A stretch of 23,337 bases of DNA from Candidatus Woesearchaeota archaeon (GCA_018221165.1 JAAOYD010000044.1:1-23337); one strand, 5' to 3'. Positions 8,561-15,963 are shown, counted from the first letter of the stretch. Notes: generated from the letters alone by a model not told the origin. Translations and numbers: made by a program.

Positions 8561-9337
8561 ATGAAGGCCCCCCGAAACACAGTATTAATTCTCGCTGCTC
8601 TCGTAGCGACTCTGGTGCTTGCAAGCATCGGCGTCTTCGCTGAAGGCGAACCGACAGCGCCCCTCCACTTTACCCGTGGAGCGAGCAGTACGTTTGACTG
8701 GACTAACTTTGGTAACGTACAAACCGACGCGATAGCAGGTAATATCACCTGGCTAACCCTCACTGGTATCTCTCAAACGAGGTACTGGCAGGGCTTCTAT
8801 GGTAACGTGACAGGTTGGATCACATTGGATGATGCCAACAACTTCACGTTCTACAATTGGTCCGCGGCTGAACCGAGAGGATATGTCTATGCCTCGCTCG
8901 TCAGTCACGGTGACCCTGATTGGTTGAGCGTCCAGTGTTTCCAGCACGCAGACAACGCCTCCGCGTTCCAGACGTTCTACAACATCACACAGGATGCCTA
9001 TGACAACGTGACCGAGACCTATAATCGTACTGACCATCCTGACTGGTACATCGTGAGTAATACTTTTTCCTCGGGAAGTTGTCCGACCACCTATATCTGG
9101 CGGGACGACGACTACCAGAGCCAGGACTTCGTCAACGCGTTGTTCTGGGACACGACTGGCGGTACTGATGGTTGGGTTTTCGGTACGATGCTGGAGAACA
9201 AGAATGTCAGCGACAAGACCGACATCACGTGCTACAACGGCAAGTACTGCGACTTCCAGCTGCTCGTCGCTGAAGACGGCTCAGGTACTGATACACAAGT
9301 GACACCCTACTTCATATGGGTTGACATCACTGGCTGA
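8561..9337 (+). CDS. Secreted family protein A (WQGFYGNV subfamily)
   Basis: A 258-aa precursor. I chose the ATG at 8561 because CAGGTGAT sits five bases upstream and a clean signal peptide follows; an in-frame GTG at 8552 overlaps the RBS. The signal peptide covers residues 1 to about 28 and ends VFA. The mature protein has no membrane segment. Family landmarks: WQGFYGNVTG (76-85), a Cys pair at 126 and 174 that probably forms a disulfide, TDHP (157-160), FVNALFWDTT (190-199), DFQLLVAED (231-239) and an aromatic C-terminal strand. A alone has a second Cys pair (224, 230). Paralogs D and E are its closest relatives. It is the first gene of the A-B-B' unit, behind the long structured leader. 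Likely exported, glycosylated surface subunit; function unknown. Confidence 0.85.
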   Translation: MKAPRNTVLILAALVATLVLASIGVFAEGEPTAPLHFTRGASSTFDWTNFGNVQTDAIAGNITWLTLTGISQTRYWQGFYGNVTGWITLDDANNFTFYNWSAAEPRGYVYASLVSHGDPDWLSVQCFQHADNASAFQTFYNITQDAYDNVTETYNRTDHPDWYIVSNTFSSGSCPTTYIWRDDDYQSQDFVNALFWDTTGGTDGWVFGTMLENKNVSDKTDITCYNGKYCDFQLLVAEDGSGTDTQVTPYFIWVDITG

Positions 9338-9456
9338 GCTAAACGCCTTTTCCATTCCTTAAAACCCCTTTGGCCTTCATTACTCACAAAAAACTGACGG
9401 AAAACAACCCAAAACACGGAAATCCACGGCAGCACTTGAAGAAGTGACAAGGTGAA

Positions 9457-10212
9457 ATGATGGAGACAGGAGCATTCATACATGGAGGATTGGCGCTGGC
9501 TATCCTCGCGCTCTTGTTTATTGGTTCCGCCATCGTCTTGCCGCGCGCGGTCGCAGACCCTGCGGGTGCGACGGTCATCAACATCTCGACTGAGACGGTC
9601 GGGATTGGCAACCCGGGCAATCGTTCCGATCCAGGTGGTACCATTACAACTATTACACTCAATGCGGTCCAACAGAACCTTCGTTGGAAGGCCTACGTTG
9701 GGAATGTGAGCGGTTATCTCACCTTGGATGACTCCTCAGGGAACACCATATATGATTGGACCTTCACAACTGCGATTAATGGTCAGGTTTATGTCTCTCG
9801 ATATGACAACCTCACCTTTATCGGAGCTCAATGTGCGAACCAGACAATCATCACTGCTGAGGACACATTCAACAATGTAACAATCTTCGCTGCGGGCGAT
9901 ACTATCAACCACACATTCAACTACACTCTCCATAAGGGCTTCACAGTGACATCCTCGACGCAGATTGCGAACGACACCTGCCCAACCACGTACACTTACA
10001 TCAATGACTCATCGCAGGGCAACAATGCGAGTAACCCATTCCAGGAGACACTCCTTCAGGACCCGAATGACTATTTGATGTATGTCACACTTATTGAGGA
10101 CAATGTGGCAGGATATGATCTTGCTCGCAACTTTGACTTCCAGTTGCTCGTTGCAGAGAGTGACCAGAAAGCGACACCGACGACTTATTACTTTTACACA
10201 AACCTCGTATAG
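9457..10212 (+). CDS. Secreted family protein B (WKAYVGNV subfamily)
   Basis: A 251-aa precursor. GACAAGGTGA precedes two adjacent ATGs at 9457 and 9460; the second fits the usual four-to-seven-base RBS spacing of its sister genes better. The signal peptide covers residues 1 to about 34 and ends AVA before DPAGA. Landmarks: WKAYVGNVSG (77-86), LTLDD (88-92), Cys126 and Cys175, FDFQLLVAES (226-235) and TTYYFY (242-247). It shares NAVQQN-x-x-W with protein F, and the DNA there is nearly identical. No clear TATA box is seen in the 119 bases after gene A, so it is probably co-transcribed with A. B' follows 11 bases after its stop. Probable soluble or polymerising extracellular subunit; function unknown. 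Confidence 0.85.
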   Translation: MMETGAFIHGGLALAILALLFIGSAIVLPRAVADPAGATVINISTETVGIGNPGNRSDPGGTITTITLNAVQQNLRWKAYVGNVSGYLTLDDSSGNTIYDWTFTTAINGQVYVSRYDNLTFIGAQCANQTIITAEDTFNNVTIFAAGDTINHTFNYTLHKGFTVTSSTQIANDTCPTTYTYINDSSQGNNASNPFQETLLQDPNDYLMYVTLIEDNVAGYDLARNFDFQLLVAESDQKATPTTYYFYTNLV

Positions 10213-10223
10213 GGCTGAACACC

Positions 10224-11171
10224 ATGGAACGAACGAACAGGAAAGGACGGACAGCGGCGATGATATTCCTTATCATCCTAGCAAGCGTACTCATCTTCAA
10301 CGCGCTCTTCAGCTTCAGCTATAGCGTTGGTCCAAACTACCGGAACATTTCGGTTGATACTCGAGTGAACATTACTCAATCAAAACCGGAAGTTCTCTTC
10401 GTTAATATTGAGGATCCAGTGACTCTCAACGCCGGTGGTCTCCACACAGTCTGGTGCAACGCGACTGTTCGTGACTGGAACGGTTGGGCTGACATTACGA
10501 ACGTTACTGCGTTCTTCTGGGACAACGGCACTGTTGCCCAATCAGACCCGGACGACAACAATGATCACTATACAAATACTTCATGTACATCAACAGGGAA
10601 CGACGGAAACTTCACTGCGTATTATACTTGCAACTTCACGCTTTGGTATTACGCGAACGCTGGTTCAAACTGGATATGCAATGTTACTGCAAAGGACGCC
10701 TACTTATTCAATGCGAGCGTCGGCCAGTCGAATTGGCTCCTGAATACGACGACCGTAAGCCAGCTCCTCGCTCTCAATATCAGCACGCAGCTCATCGACT
10801 ACGGTGACATGGCCGTTGGTGATACTTCTGTTACCTCTGAGGAAGCGAATATTACAAACTACGGCAATCAAGATATCAATATCAGTGTCAAAGGTTACGG
10901 TGCAACTGACGGCGATGGCCTTGCCTTTGTGTGTAGCGTCGGAAACATTGCCGTCGGCAACGAGCGCTTCAGCTTGAATGCAACTGGCGACTACCTCGTG
11001 GACTACGATTCCTTGACATCGAACTTCCAACAAATACCTCTGTTGACCCTGCCGCAGGAAACTATCGACGGAACGCAGATAGTGAATAGCACGTACTGGA
11101 AGATTTACATCCCACCGAACCCGTTCGGAGTGTGCAACGGCACCGTTGTCTTCCAGGCAGAGGCATCCTAG
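10224..11171 (+). CDS. Membrane-anchored surface protein B' (paralog of F')
   Basis: A 315-aa protein with a short basic N-terminus, one hydrophobic helix (about 11-30) and a long extracellular part. Paralog F' (16784-17710) shares FSYSVGPNYRN (30-41), DDNNxHY and a conserved Cys nearby (110-121), NWxCNxT (149-154), LALN-DYGDMxVGDTSV (182-203), TNxGNxDIN (211-219) and GDGLAFxC (230-237). Both end in YIPPNPxGxCNGTxVFQAE. I recall this layout from DPANN and CPR surface proteins: a Cys-bearing Ig-like half followed by a VGDT...NxGN beta-sandwich half. It is the third gene of the A-B-B' unit, ahead of a strong terminator. It could anchor or nucleate A/B subunits; this is inference. Many N-X-S/T sequons support glycosylation. 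Confidence 0.85.
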   Translation: MERTNRKGRTAAMIFLIILASVLIFNALFSFSYSVGPNYRNISVDTRVNITQSKPEVLFVNIEDPVTLNAGGLHTVWCNATVRDWNGWADITNVTAFFWDNGTVAQSDPDDNNDHYTNTSCTSTGNDGNFTAYYTCNFTLWYYANAGSNWICNVTAKDAYLFNASVGQSNWLLNTTTVSQLLALNISTQLIDYGDMAVGDTSVTSEEANITNYGNQDINISVKGYGATDGDGLAFVCSVGNIAVGNERFSLNATGDYLVDYDSLTSNFQQIPLLTLPQETIDGTQIVNSTYWKIYIPPNPFGVCNGTVVFQAEAS

Positions 11172-11211
11172 ATTCACGCTTAGCTACCACCTTTGTTACC
11201 ACCGAGAATTT

Positions 11212-11267
11212 CGCTTCTTCGGAAGCGTACGTGCAACCCGGGCCTTCGGGTCCGGGCACTTTTTTTT
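11212..11267 (+). terminator. Double UUCG hairpin and T-run terminator after B'
   Basis: Hairpin one is CGCTTC-TTCG-GAAGCG (11212-11227). Hairpin two is CCCGGGCC-TTCG-GGTCCGGG (11237-11256), eight pairs including one G-T, followed closely by eight T residues (11260-11267). This looks like an intrinsic terminator ending the A-B-B' unit. CACCTTTG (11188-11195), just upstream, is complementary to the repeated CAAAGGTG element. Confidence 0.8.
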
Positions 11268-11469
11268 ATTTCGACTAACTTCATTCCGATTTCTTTTTTT
11301 ATTTCTTAATTATTTTCTATATTGCTGTTATTTCTTAATATTTTAATAAAATCTTACATAATAGGAAGAATAACTTACATAGTAGTTCTTATTTCTTTTC
11401 TCTATCAAAATATTTATAAATAAAATCTTACAAGATAGGAATCAAGAGGGAATCACGGGCGCGAATCAC
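11268..11469 (+). promoter_or_regulatory. AT-rich promoter region of the HTH-C unit with direct repeats
   Basis: A very AT-rich spacer. TAAAATCTTACA-N2-ATAGGAA occurs twice, at 11347-11367 and 11421-11441, and a weaker version (ACTTACATAGTAG) lies between them near 11372. The TATA box TATTTATAAATAA (11411-11423) runs into the downstream copy, and CTATC (11402-11406) with GATAG (11434-11438) flanks it. The repeats look like binding sites for a regulator, perhaps the double-HTH protein encoded next. No other gene is visible here. Confidence 0.65.
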
Positions 11470-11934
11470 ATGCGTAGCAACGACGAACAGCAACGACACT
11501 CTATCTATTCCAGTGAGCACGCTCTCGTATTCCCCACAAGTTCTCAGACACTGCTAGTGAGCGACGAGCCAAGCGTCCCCCTCTCAATATTCTCAGGCCG
11601 GCTCAGCGCCCTACAAGCCCTGGTGCGCTACCTCCACGAGGTACGCGCCCATCCATTCGTCGAGATCGCAGTGCTTCTAAATAGAAGCCAGAAGACGATT
11701 TGGGCAACATACGAGAAGGCGAAGACTTCACCATTCGCCTTTGAGGAAGGCGGATTCACCATCCCTCTAGCGCGTTTCGCGTCGCGTGAGTTCGCACCCT
11801 TAGAAACACTCGTCACCTTCCTGGACGAGCTCGGCTTCAGCAACATCGACAGCGCAAGAATGCTCGACCTGGATCCGCGCACCACTTGGACAGCAAGGAA
11901 GCGCGCTGAAAAGAAGCAGGAGGTGGTTGCATGA
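11470..11934 (+). CDS. Double helix-turn-helix regulator upstream of C
   Basis: A 154-aa cytoplasmic protein with two copies of a roughly 50-residue unit, at about 37-85 and 98-148. Each begins (V/I)PL-x-x-F-x-x-R, runs through LxxLVxxLxE, and ends in a HTH-like segment with KTIW or RTTW followed by a basic tail. The second helix carrying xTxW resembles sigma-region-4-like recognition helices that I associate with DPANN HTH repeats. The first 36 residues are polar and unassigned. The stop overlaps the C start as ATGA (11931-11934), and the end of the gene carries C's GGAGGTGG site, so the two are translationally coupled. Likely a DNA-binding regulator of its own unit. An RBS for this gene is weak. 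Confidence 0.75.
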   Translation: MRSNDEQQRHSIYSSEHALVFPTSSQTLLVSDEPSVPLSIFSGRLSALQALVRYLHEVRAHPFVEIAVLLNRSQKTIWATYEKAKTSPFAFEEGGFTIPLARFASREFAPLETLVTFLDELGFSNIDSARMLDLDPRTTWTARKRAEKKQEVVA

Positions 11935-12650
11935 GACGCACACTCCTCCATAACCTCTTGCTGTTGTGCTTGTTGTTTGGTCTGCTTGCCGTGCCACTCC
12001 TTGCCGAACCGCCGGGCGCGGAGATTACCTACAACTTGACAGTGACCCCAAGCGTAGCTGGTGCAGGGAGCCACACCACTGCTGGCGGCAGCTTCACCAC
12101 ACTCGTGCTCAATGCTACGACCCAGACGCCGCGCTGGAAGGCCTATGTTGGTAATGTCACAGGCACCTTCACGCTACGCGATGCGAATAACGCCTCAATC
12201 TACTCGTGGGGCGACGCCTTCACTGGTGGAGAGGTCTACTCCTCGAGAGCGGCTAGCCCTGGCTGGAGCACCCTTGTCTGCGGCAACGCCGCAGTGATAA
12301 GCAGCGAGGAGAACTTCCTCAATATGACTGTGGGCTCGGTGGATAATATCAGCGCCACGTTCAATGAGAGCGTGCATCGAGAGTTCTACGCCGGTACGAC
12401 ACAGTTCGCTGCCAGCACTTGCCCTGCCATCGCGACATATATCAACAGCCAGCCGCAGGGTAACGGTGAGAACGCCGATTTCCAAGAGGTATTGCTCAGG
12501 GATACTGGCAACAACCTCATCTGGACCGCGCTCATCGACCCAGATACACTCGGTTACGACAATACGCAGTTCGACTTCCAGATGATAGTCCCCGAGGACC
12601 AATATAGTGGTACTGGCAACACTTATTACTTCTGGCTTGAGCTGAGCTAA
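11931..12650 (+). CDS. Secreted family protein C (WKAYVGNV subfamily)
   Basis: A 239-aa precursor with a start behind GGAGGTGG, overlapping the upstream HTH stop by four bases. The signal peptide covers residues 1-25 and ends LLA before EPPGA. Landmarks: WKAYVGNVTG (69-78), DANNASIYSW (84-93), GGEVYSSR (99-106), Cys117 and Cys164, NADFQEVLLRD (181-191), FDFQMIVPED (214-223) and the terminal TYYFWLEL. It is closest to B and F. Unlike them it has no membrane-anchored partner directly downstream. Probable extracellular subunit under control of the coupled HTH protein. Confidence 0.85.
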   Translation: MRRTLLHNLLLLCLLFGLLAVPLLAEPPGAEITYNLTVTPSVAGAGSHTTAGGSFTTLVLNATTQTPRWKAYVGNVTGTFTLRDANNASIYSWGDAFTGGEVYSSRAASPGWSTLVCGNAAVISSEENFLNMTVGSVDNISATFNESVHREFYAGTTQFAASTCPAIATYINSQPQGNGENADFQEVLLRDTGNNLIWTALIDPDTLGYDNTQFDFQMIVPEDQYSGTGNTYYFWLELS

Positions 12651-12682
12651 AACCGGCTTATTTCTATGAAATTCATCATTCC

Positions 12683-12697
12683 ATAATTTTCTTTCCA
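12683..12697 (+). terminator. T-rich possible terminator after C
   Basis: ATAATTTTCTTTCC lies about 35 bases after the stop of C and ahead of the R1 promoter. Support is T-richness only; no stem is seen. Confidence 0.3.
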
Positions 12698-12750
12698 TAC
12701 AGAAAAATATCTACTTCAATGTCCGTTGTAGTACTGTATTAGGGTAATAA

Positions 12751-12792
12751 TAGAAATATTTATATACTAGTTGTATCATAAAAGGAACTAGT
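12751..12792 (+). promoter_or_regulatory. R1 promoter with overlapping operator
   Basis: TAGAAA precedes TTTATATA (12759-12766). A perfect inverted repeat, ACTAGTT-N13-AACTAGT (12766-12792), starts at the last base of the TATA box and spans the expected start site. Its half-sites differ from those at the A and R2 promoters. Autoregulation by R1, encoded just downstream, is the simplest reading. Confidence 0.65.
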
Positions 12793-12879
12793 GTGGAAAA
12801 ATCCACACGAGTTGCGACAAAGGTGTCCTCACTCACGTTCGGGACCTTTGCCGTGGCAGTTGCGACAAAGGTGTATAGA
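12791..12879 (+). promoter_or_regulatory. R1 5' leader with duplicated SD element and possible switch
   Basis: Hairpin GTGTGGA-AAAA-TCCACAC (12791-12808) is perfect. GTTGCGACAAAGGTG occurs at 12811-12825 and again at 12859-12873, where its AAAGGTG serves as the RBS of R1. ACCTTTG (12844-12850), between the copies, is complementary to CAAAGGT in both. Pairing with the first copy leaves the RBS free; pairing with the second hides it. This layout fits a translational switch or attenuator, by inference. Confidence 0.6.
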
Positions 12880-13431
12880 ATGGAACTTGAAACCCTCTTC
12901 ACAGCCAGCAAATGGGAAATCCTCCAACATCTCGGTGACCAGCCTCTGAGTCCCCTCCAACTCTCTGAGTGTAGCTCGACGAGCCTCGCCAATATTAGCC
13001 AGCAGTTACGTCTCCTTGAGATGGCTGGTTTGGTCACGTCAGAGCGAGTCCCTAATAGGGATAAAGGTCAACCGAGAATCCTCTACCGCTTAGCTGGCGA
13101 TCAAGGCTACTTTATTTCTACCTCAACTGATTTCGTCGAGAAAGGCTTGTTTAAGCTCAGCAGCTACAACAAGATTATCCTTAAGATATGGTTCTATGAA
13201 GATGCAAATGTCCGTTATGTCCTCGAGAAAGCGTTCTGGCGCATCGAGGAAAACCTCGCTAACATTAAACGCCTCACCGTGCGCAAGGTTGCCAACAAGA
13301 AGATTGAGCTCTGCGTTATTGGACCGAAGCTTGAACCATTCTCAATCACCGACCCTGAGGGGAACGACGTGCTCGTCACCTTCACAAAAGACACAAAGTG
13401 CAAGGATGGTCATGTCCTTTACGAATCATAA
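12880..13431 (+). CDS. ArsR-like winged-helix regulator R1
   Basis: A 183-aa protein. I chose the ATG at 12880 because paralog R2 starts at the same place (MEQETLFTASKW against MELETLFTASKW) and AAAGGTG lies six bases upstream; an in-frame GTG at 12793 would add 29 residues encoded by the repeat leader. Residues 1-75 form a winged helix: SKWEILQHL, a recognition-helix region STSLANISQQLRLLEMAG, and a wing NRDKGQPRILYRL. Residues 76-125 are nearly identical in type to R2 (FKLSSYNKIILKIWFYE, LEKAFWRIEEN). The C-terminal 55 residues are a divergent small domain, possibly a sensor. No metal-binding Cys set typical of ArsR is seen. It precedes secreted gene D with no promoter between, so it probably regulates its own unit. 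Confidence 0.85.
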   Translation: MELETLFTASKWEILQHLGDQPLSPLQLSECSSTSLANISQQLRLLEMAGLVTSERVPNRDKGQPRILYRLAGDQGYFISTSTDFVEKGLFKLSSYNKIILKIWFYEDANVRYVLEKAFWRIEENLANIKRLTVRKVANKKIELCVIGPKLEPFSITDPEGNDVLVTFTKDTKCKDGHVLYES

Positions 13432-13489
13432 TCTCTCCACCCCCTGAAACTTTTTTCCAAAACTCTTTTGACGACGACAAGTGATGACA

Positions 13490-14218
13490 ATGCAAGCGAC
13501 GACGAAACGACTCTTGTTCGCGATGGGTATTATGGCCCTTCTCCTCGTGAGCTACCTCCCGACGGTCTTGGCCATCCCTTCACCTGCCACAGGACTCACT
13601 GCAGGCACGAGTTCTCGTCGTAACCTCTCTACGAGTGATGTTACGAACATCTCAGCTCAAGCAGGTAATGTGACACGCCTCGACATAAATGGCATATCCA
13701 TAACGACGAGTTGGCAAGGTTACTACGGTAATATTAGCGGGAACATCCTCCTCTCAGATGCTGACAACAATAGCTTGTATGAATGGGGTAATGGTACAAC
13801 CATTACTGGTGAGATCTTCGCCTCGCGGAACGACACTATTGATTGGGGTTCAATCAATTGTAGCAATAGCACGCAGGTCTCAGCTGAGGAGACATATCTT
13901 GGCCAAGCCTCTGGTGATGGCGACAGCGTCACGAATACTTACAACGAGACGGATCATCCCGCGTTTCTTGTCGGTGCGCGGAATATGCACACCTGTCCGA
14001 GTACGAATGCCTGGTCAAGCGGCACACGCGATCCGAACAGTTGGCACCAAGTCATGCTTGCCGACACCAATGACAAGATAGTGTATTCAACAATCATTGA
14101 TCAGGGTTCGACCGGCTACGACGGAAATGGTTGGGACTTTCAGCTTCTCGTCGCTGAGAACGAGAAGACTGGCAATGAAGGACCAACCACCTATTACTTC
14201 TTCACCGAGCTTGGTTAA
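13490..14218 (+). CDS. Secreted family protein D (WQGYYGNI subfamily)
   Basis: A 242-aa precursor from ATG 13490, which sits five bases after AAGTGA, like its sisters; in-frame GTG 13481 and ATG 13484 are alternatives. The signal peptide covers residues 1-28 and ends VLA before IPSPA. Landmarks: AGNVTRLDI (58-66), WQGYYGNISG (75-84), ITGEIFASR (105-113), Cys124 and Cys169, DGDSVTNTYNETDHPAF (143-159), WDFQLLVAE (215-223) and TTYYFFTELG at the end. It is most similar to E, including a stretch of almost identical DNA at WQGYYGN. It is encoded 58 bases after R1 and probably co-transcribed, although a six-T run at 13451-13456 could weaken read-through. Probable extracellular subunit. Confidence 0.85.
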   Translation: MQATTKRLLFAMGIMALLLVSYLPTVLAIPSPATGLTAGTSSRRNLSTSDVTNISAQAGNVTRLDINGISITTSWQGYYGNISGNILLSDADNNSLYEWGNGTTITGEIFASRNDTIDWGSINCSNSTQVSAEETYLGQASGDGDSVTNTYNETDHPAFLVGARNMHTCPSTNAWSSGTRDPNSWHQVMLADTNDKIVYSTIIDQGSTGYDGNGWDFQLLVAENEKTGNEGPTTYYFFTELG

Positions 14219-14229
14219 AGAGCACGTTT

Positions 14230-14250
14230 GTAGTTTTTCTTCTTTTCTTT
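14230..14250 (+). terminator. T-rich terminator after D
   Basis: Several T-runs (TTTTT, TTTT, TTT) lie within 35 bases of the stop of D, the kind of site archaeal polymerase can use. No hairpin is apparent. Confidence 0.4.
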
Positions 14251-14430
14251 GAACCTATTCATTCTTTGTGATTCTTCGAATTCTTTGAGCACAGAGTGTC
14301 TACCATTCTATTTCATAATTTAGTTAATTAGTGTATTCTGTTCATTTCTATGCTTTTCTTAATTCCTTTCTTTCATTGAATTGACCGTTTCATTGAATAA
14401 ACTATTACAGTACTAGAGAAATCACCGAAA
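14251..14430 (+). promoter_or_regulatory. AT-rich spacer upstream of the R2 promoter
   Basis: No gene is visible. An 11-base direct repeat, TTTCATTGAAT, occurs at 14371-14381 and 14388-14398 (17-base period), about 35-60 bases upstream of the TATA box. That spacing could suit an activator. ATTCTTTG-like repeats also occur near 14260-14290. Confidence 0.4.
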
Positions 14431-14468
14431 GATTTATATATGAGCTATCCTAGAAGGATGTTAGGATA
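14424..14468 (+). promoter_or_regulatory. R2 promoter and operator
   Basis: CACCGAAAGA (BRE-like) is followed by TTTATATAT (14433-14441). A perfect inverted repeat, TATCCTA-N9-TAGGATA (14446-14468), begins four bases later, over the expected start site. The geometry matches the A and R1 promoters, but the half-site is different. Confidence 0.7.
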
Positions 14469-14568
14469 CAAAAGCGTATACTGGTGCGGGACCCGTTCCC
14501 CCGTCGGTAAAACCGCTTCCCGCGAACACGCGGGCAACGACAACAGCAGCAACGACAAGTGACGACCT
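14469..14568 (+). promoter_or_regulatory. R2 5' leader with competing hairpins
   Basis: GCGGGA (14486-14491) can pair with TCCCGC (14518-14523), enclosing CGGT-AAA-ACCG (14505-14515). Alternatively CCCGCG (14519-14524) pairs with CGCGGG (14529-14534) across AACA. The two structures share the same central strand and exclude each other. The leader ends with ACGACAAGTGACGAC, which holds the RBS and resembles the element before D (ACGACAAGTGATGAC). Confidence 0.55.
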
Positions 14569-15207
14569 ATGGAGCAAGAAACGCTCTTCACAGCGAGCAA
14601 ATGGCAAATTCTTCAGCTCTTAGCTGAGCGCTCACTCTCTCCTATTGAACTAGCGGCGGAGAGTAGCACGAGCGTTGCAAATGTCAGTCAGCAACTCCGT
14701 CTTCTGGAGATGGCTGGTCTCGTCAAGTCCGAGCGCATCCCGAATCGCGATCGCGGACAGCCTCGTATTCTTTACAGCCTCGCGGGCAACCACAGCTTCC
14801 TCATCTCGACGAGCAATGATTTTGTTCAGAAGAAACTCTTCAAGCTCAGCAACTACAACAAAGTCATTCTGCGCATCTGGTTCTATGAGAAGCCTGAACT
14901 CCACTACTATCTCGAGAAGGCATTCTGGAACATTGAAGAACATCTTCCTAAGATTGATGCTATCGCTCTCGACGAGAGTAAGCAAGAGGTGAGTATGGTT
15001 CTCTTCACCCGCGACGATAAGCTCGCACCAAAAGCTATCACAATCAAAGGTCCTGATGGCACAACGCGGAAGGTCAACTTTACAACAGTGCATCCTGACA
15101 CACCTGGAAAAGCAATTGCCAAAGCGCCGCTCTTCCAGATTTACGATCCTGGGAGTATCATTCCCGGCATGAACACTCCTTCATCGACTGATGGAGGAAA
15201 GAAGTGA
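14569..15207 (+). CDS. ArsR-like winged-helix regulator R2
   Basis: A 212-aa paralog of R1; the first 125 residues are very similar. The winged helix has SKWQILQLL, a recognition segment STSVANVSQQLRLLEMAG, and a wing NRDRGQPRILYSL. A middle region (FKLSNYNKVILRIWFYE, LEKAFWNIEEH) is also shared. The C-terminus is longer than R1's by about 30 residues, including a Gly/Pro/Ser-rich tail, and diverges strongly, as expected if the two respond to different signals. The start at ATG 14569 is supported by an in-frame TGA just upstream. E starts 33 bases after its stop, so R2-E-F-F' appear to be one unit. Likely controls that unit and itself through the inverted repeat at 14446-14468. Confidence 0.85.
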   Translation: MEQETLFTASKWQILQLLAERSLSPIELAAESSTSVANVSQQLRLLEMAGLVKSERIPNRDRGQPRILYSLAGNHSFLISTSNDFVQKKLFKLSNYNKVILRIWFYEKPELHYYLEKAFWNIEEHLPKIDAIALDESKQEVSMVLFTRDDKLAPKAITIKGPDGTTRKVNFTTVHPDTPGKAIAKAPLFQIYDPGSIIPGMNTPSSTDGGKK

Positions 15208-15240
15208 GAGAATACAGTAATGACTAGGAAGGTGGAAACA

Positions 15241-15963
15241 ATGGAGAGACAACGATTAATACCGATAGTTACAATCGCGATGCTTGCGATGCTGCTGTTC
15301 GCGGAATCTGCGTTCGCGGATCCGAACAATCCAACGAGCCTCACTTGGGAATCAAGTAGCAGGCGCGACTTGAGCACTGTGCCAAGCCAGCAGGTCAACG
15401 CCCTTGCGGGAAACGTGACGCAGCTGAGCATCGACGCACTTTCAATCACGCAGAGCTGGCAAGGTTACTACGGTAACGTCAGCGGCACGATAGGATTGTG
15501 GAACTCGAACAACGACACGTTCTACAACTGGAGTATGGCAAGCGCCGCTGGAGAGGTTTATGCCTCACGAGCGAGTTCAATTACATGGGCTAGTATCGCG
15601 TGCGCCCAGACGGCAAACCTTGGAACCGAAGAAGGAAACCTTGGACAGGTAGCTGCAGACGCGGACAGTGTGACGAATACGTTCGACAACGCGACCTTCC
15701 ACCCAGCTTTCGATGTCGGTGCGGTGACTTTGGGAGCGGATGACTGCTACGCTGCCAACCCCTTCGATGACGGTGGCGCGCAGACAGCGCAGTTCTTCAA
15801 CGTGATGTTGTGGCAGGGCACTAATGCGGTCTACACGACCTTGCTGAATGGAAGCCAGACAGGCTTTGATGGCAGCCCCTGGGACTTCGAACTGCTCGTT
15901 GGCGAGGACGGTCACGGGAACAGCGCCGTGACGCCGTATTACTTCTTTGTCGAGCTCGGCTAA
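15241..15963 (+). CDS. Secreted family protein E (WQGYYGNV subfamily)
   Basis: A 240-aa precursor from ATG 15241, five bases after AGGAAGGTGG; an upstream in-frame ATG at 15220 would put the RBS inside the gene. The signal peptide covers residues 1-26 and ends AFA before DPNNP. Landmarks: SSRRDLS (39-45, also in D), AGNVTQLSI (56-64), WQGYYGNVSG (73-82), AGEVYASR (103-110), Cys121 and Cys169, DSVTNTF (142-148), WDFELLVGED (214-223) and PYYFFVELG. It is closest to D, both being preceded by a winged-helix regulator, so R-D and R-E are duplicates. It is the first secreted gene of the R2-E-F-F' unit. Confidence 0.85.
   Translation: MERQRLIPIVTIAMLAMLLFAESAFADPNNPTSLTWESSSRRDLSTVPSQQVNALAGNVTQLSIDALSITQSWQGYYGNVSGTIGLWNSNNDTFYNWSMASAAGEVYASRASSITWASIACAQTANLGTEEGNLGQVAADADSVTNTFDNATFHPAFDVGAVTLGADDCYAANPFDDGGAQTAQFFNVMLWQGTNAVYTTLLNGSQTGFDGSPWDFELLVGEDGHGNSAVTPYYFFVELG

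Noticed and set aside
8374..8763. Reverse-strand 129-codon frame over the A leader
   Set aside because: Antisense to both the leader and the start of gene A, with no promoter or recognisable protein features.
12793..12879. In-frame GTG extension of R1 by 29 residues
   Set aside because: The extra residues come from the repeat leader, paralog R2 has a TGA in the equivalent frame, and a good RBS precedes ATG 12880.
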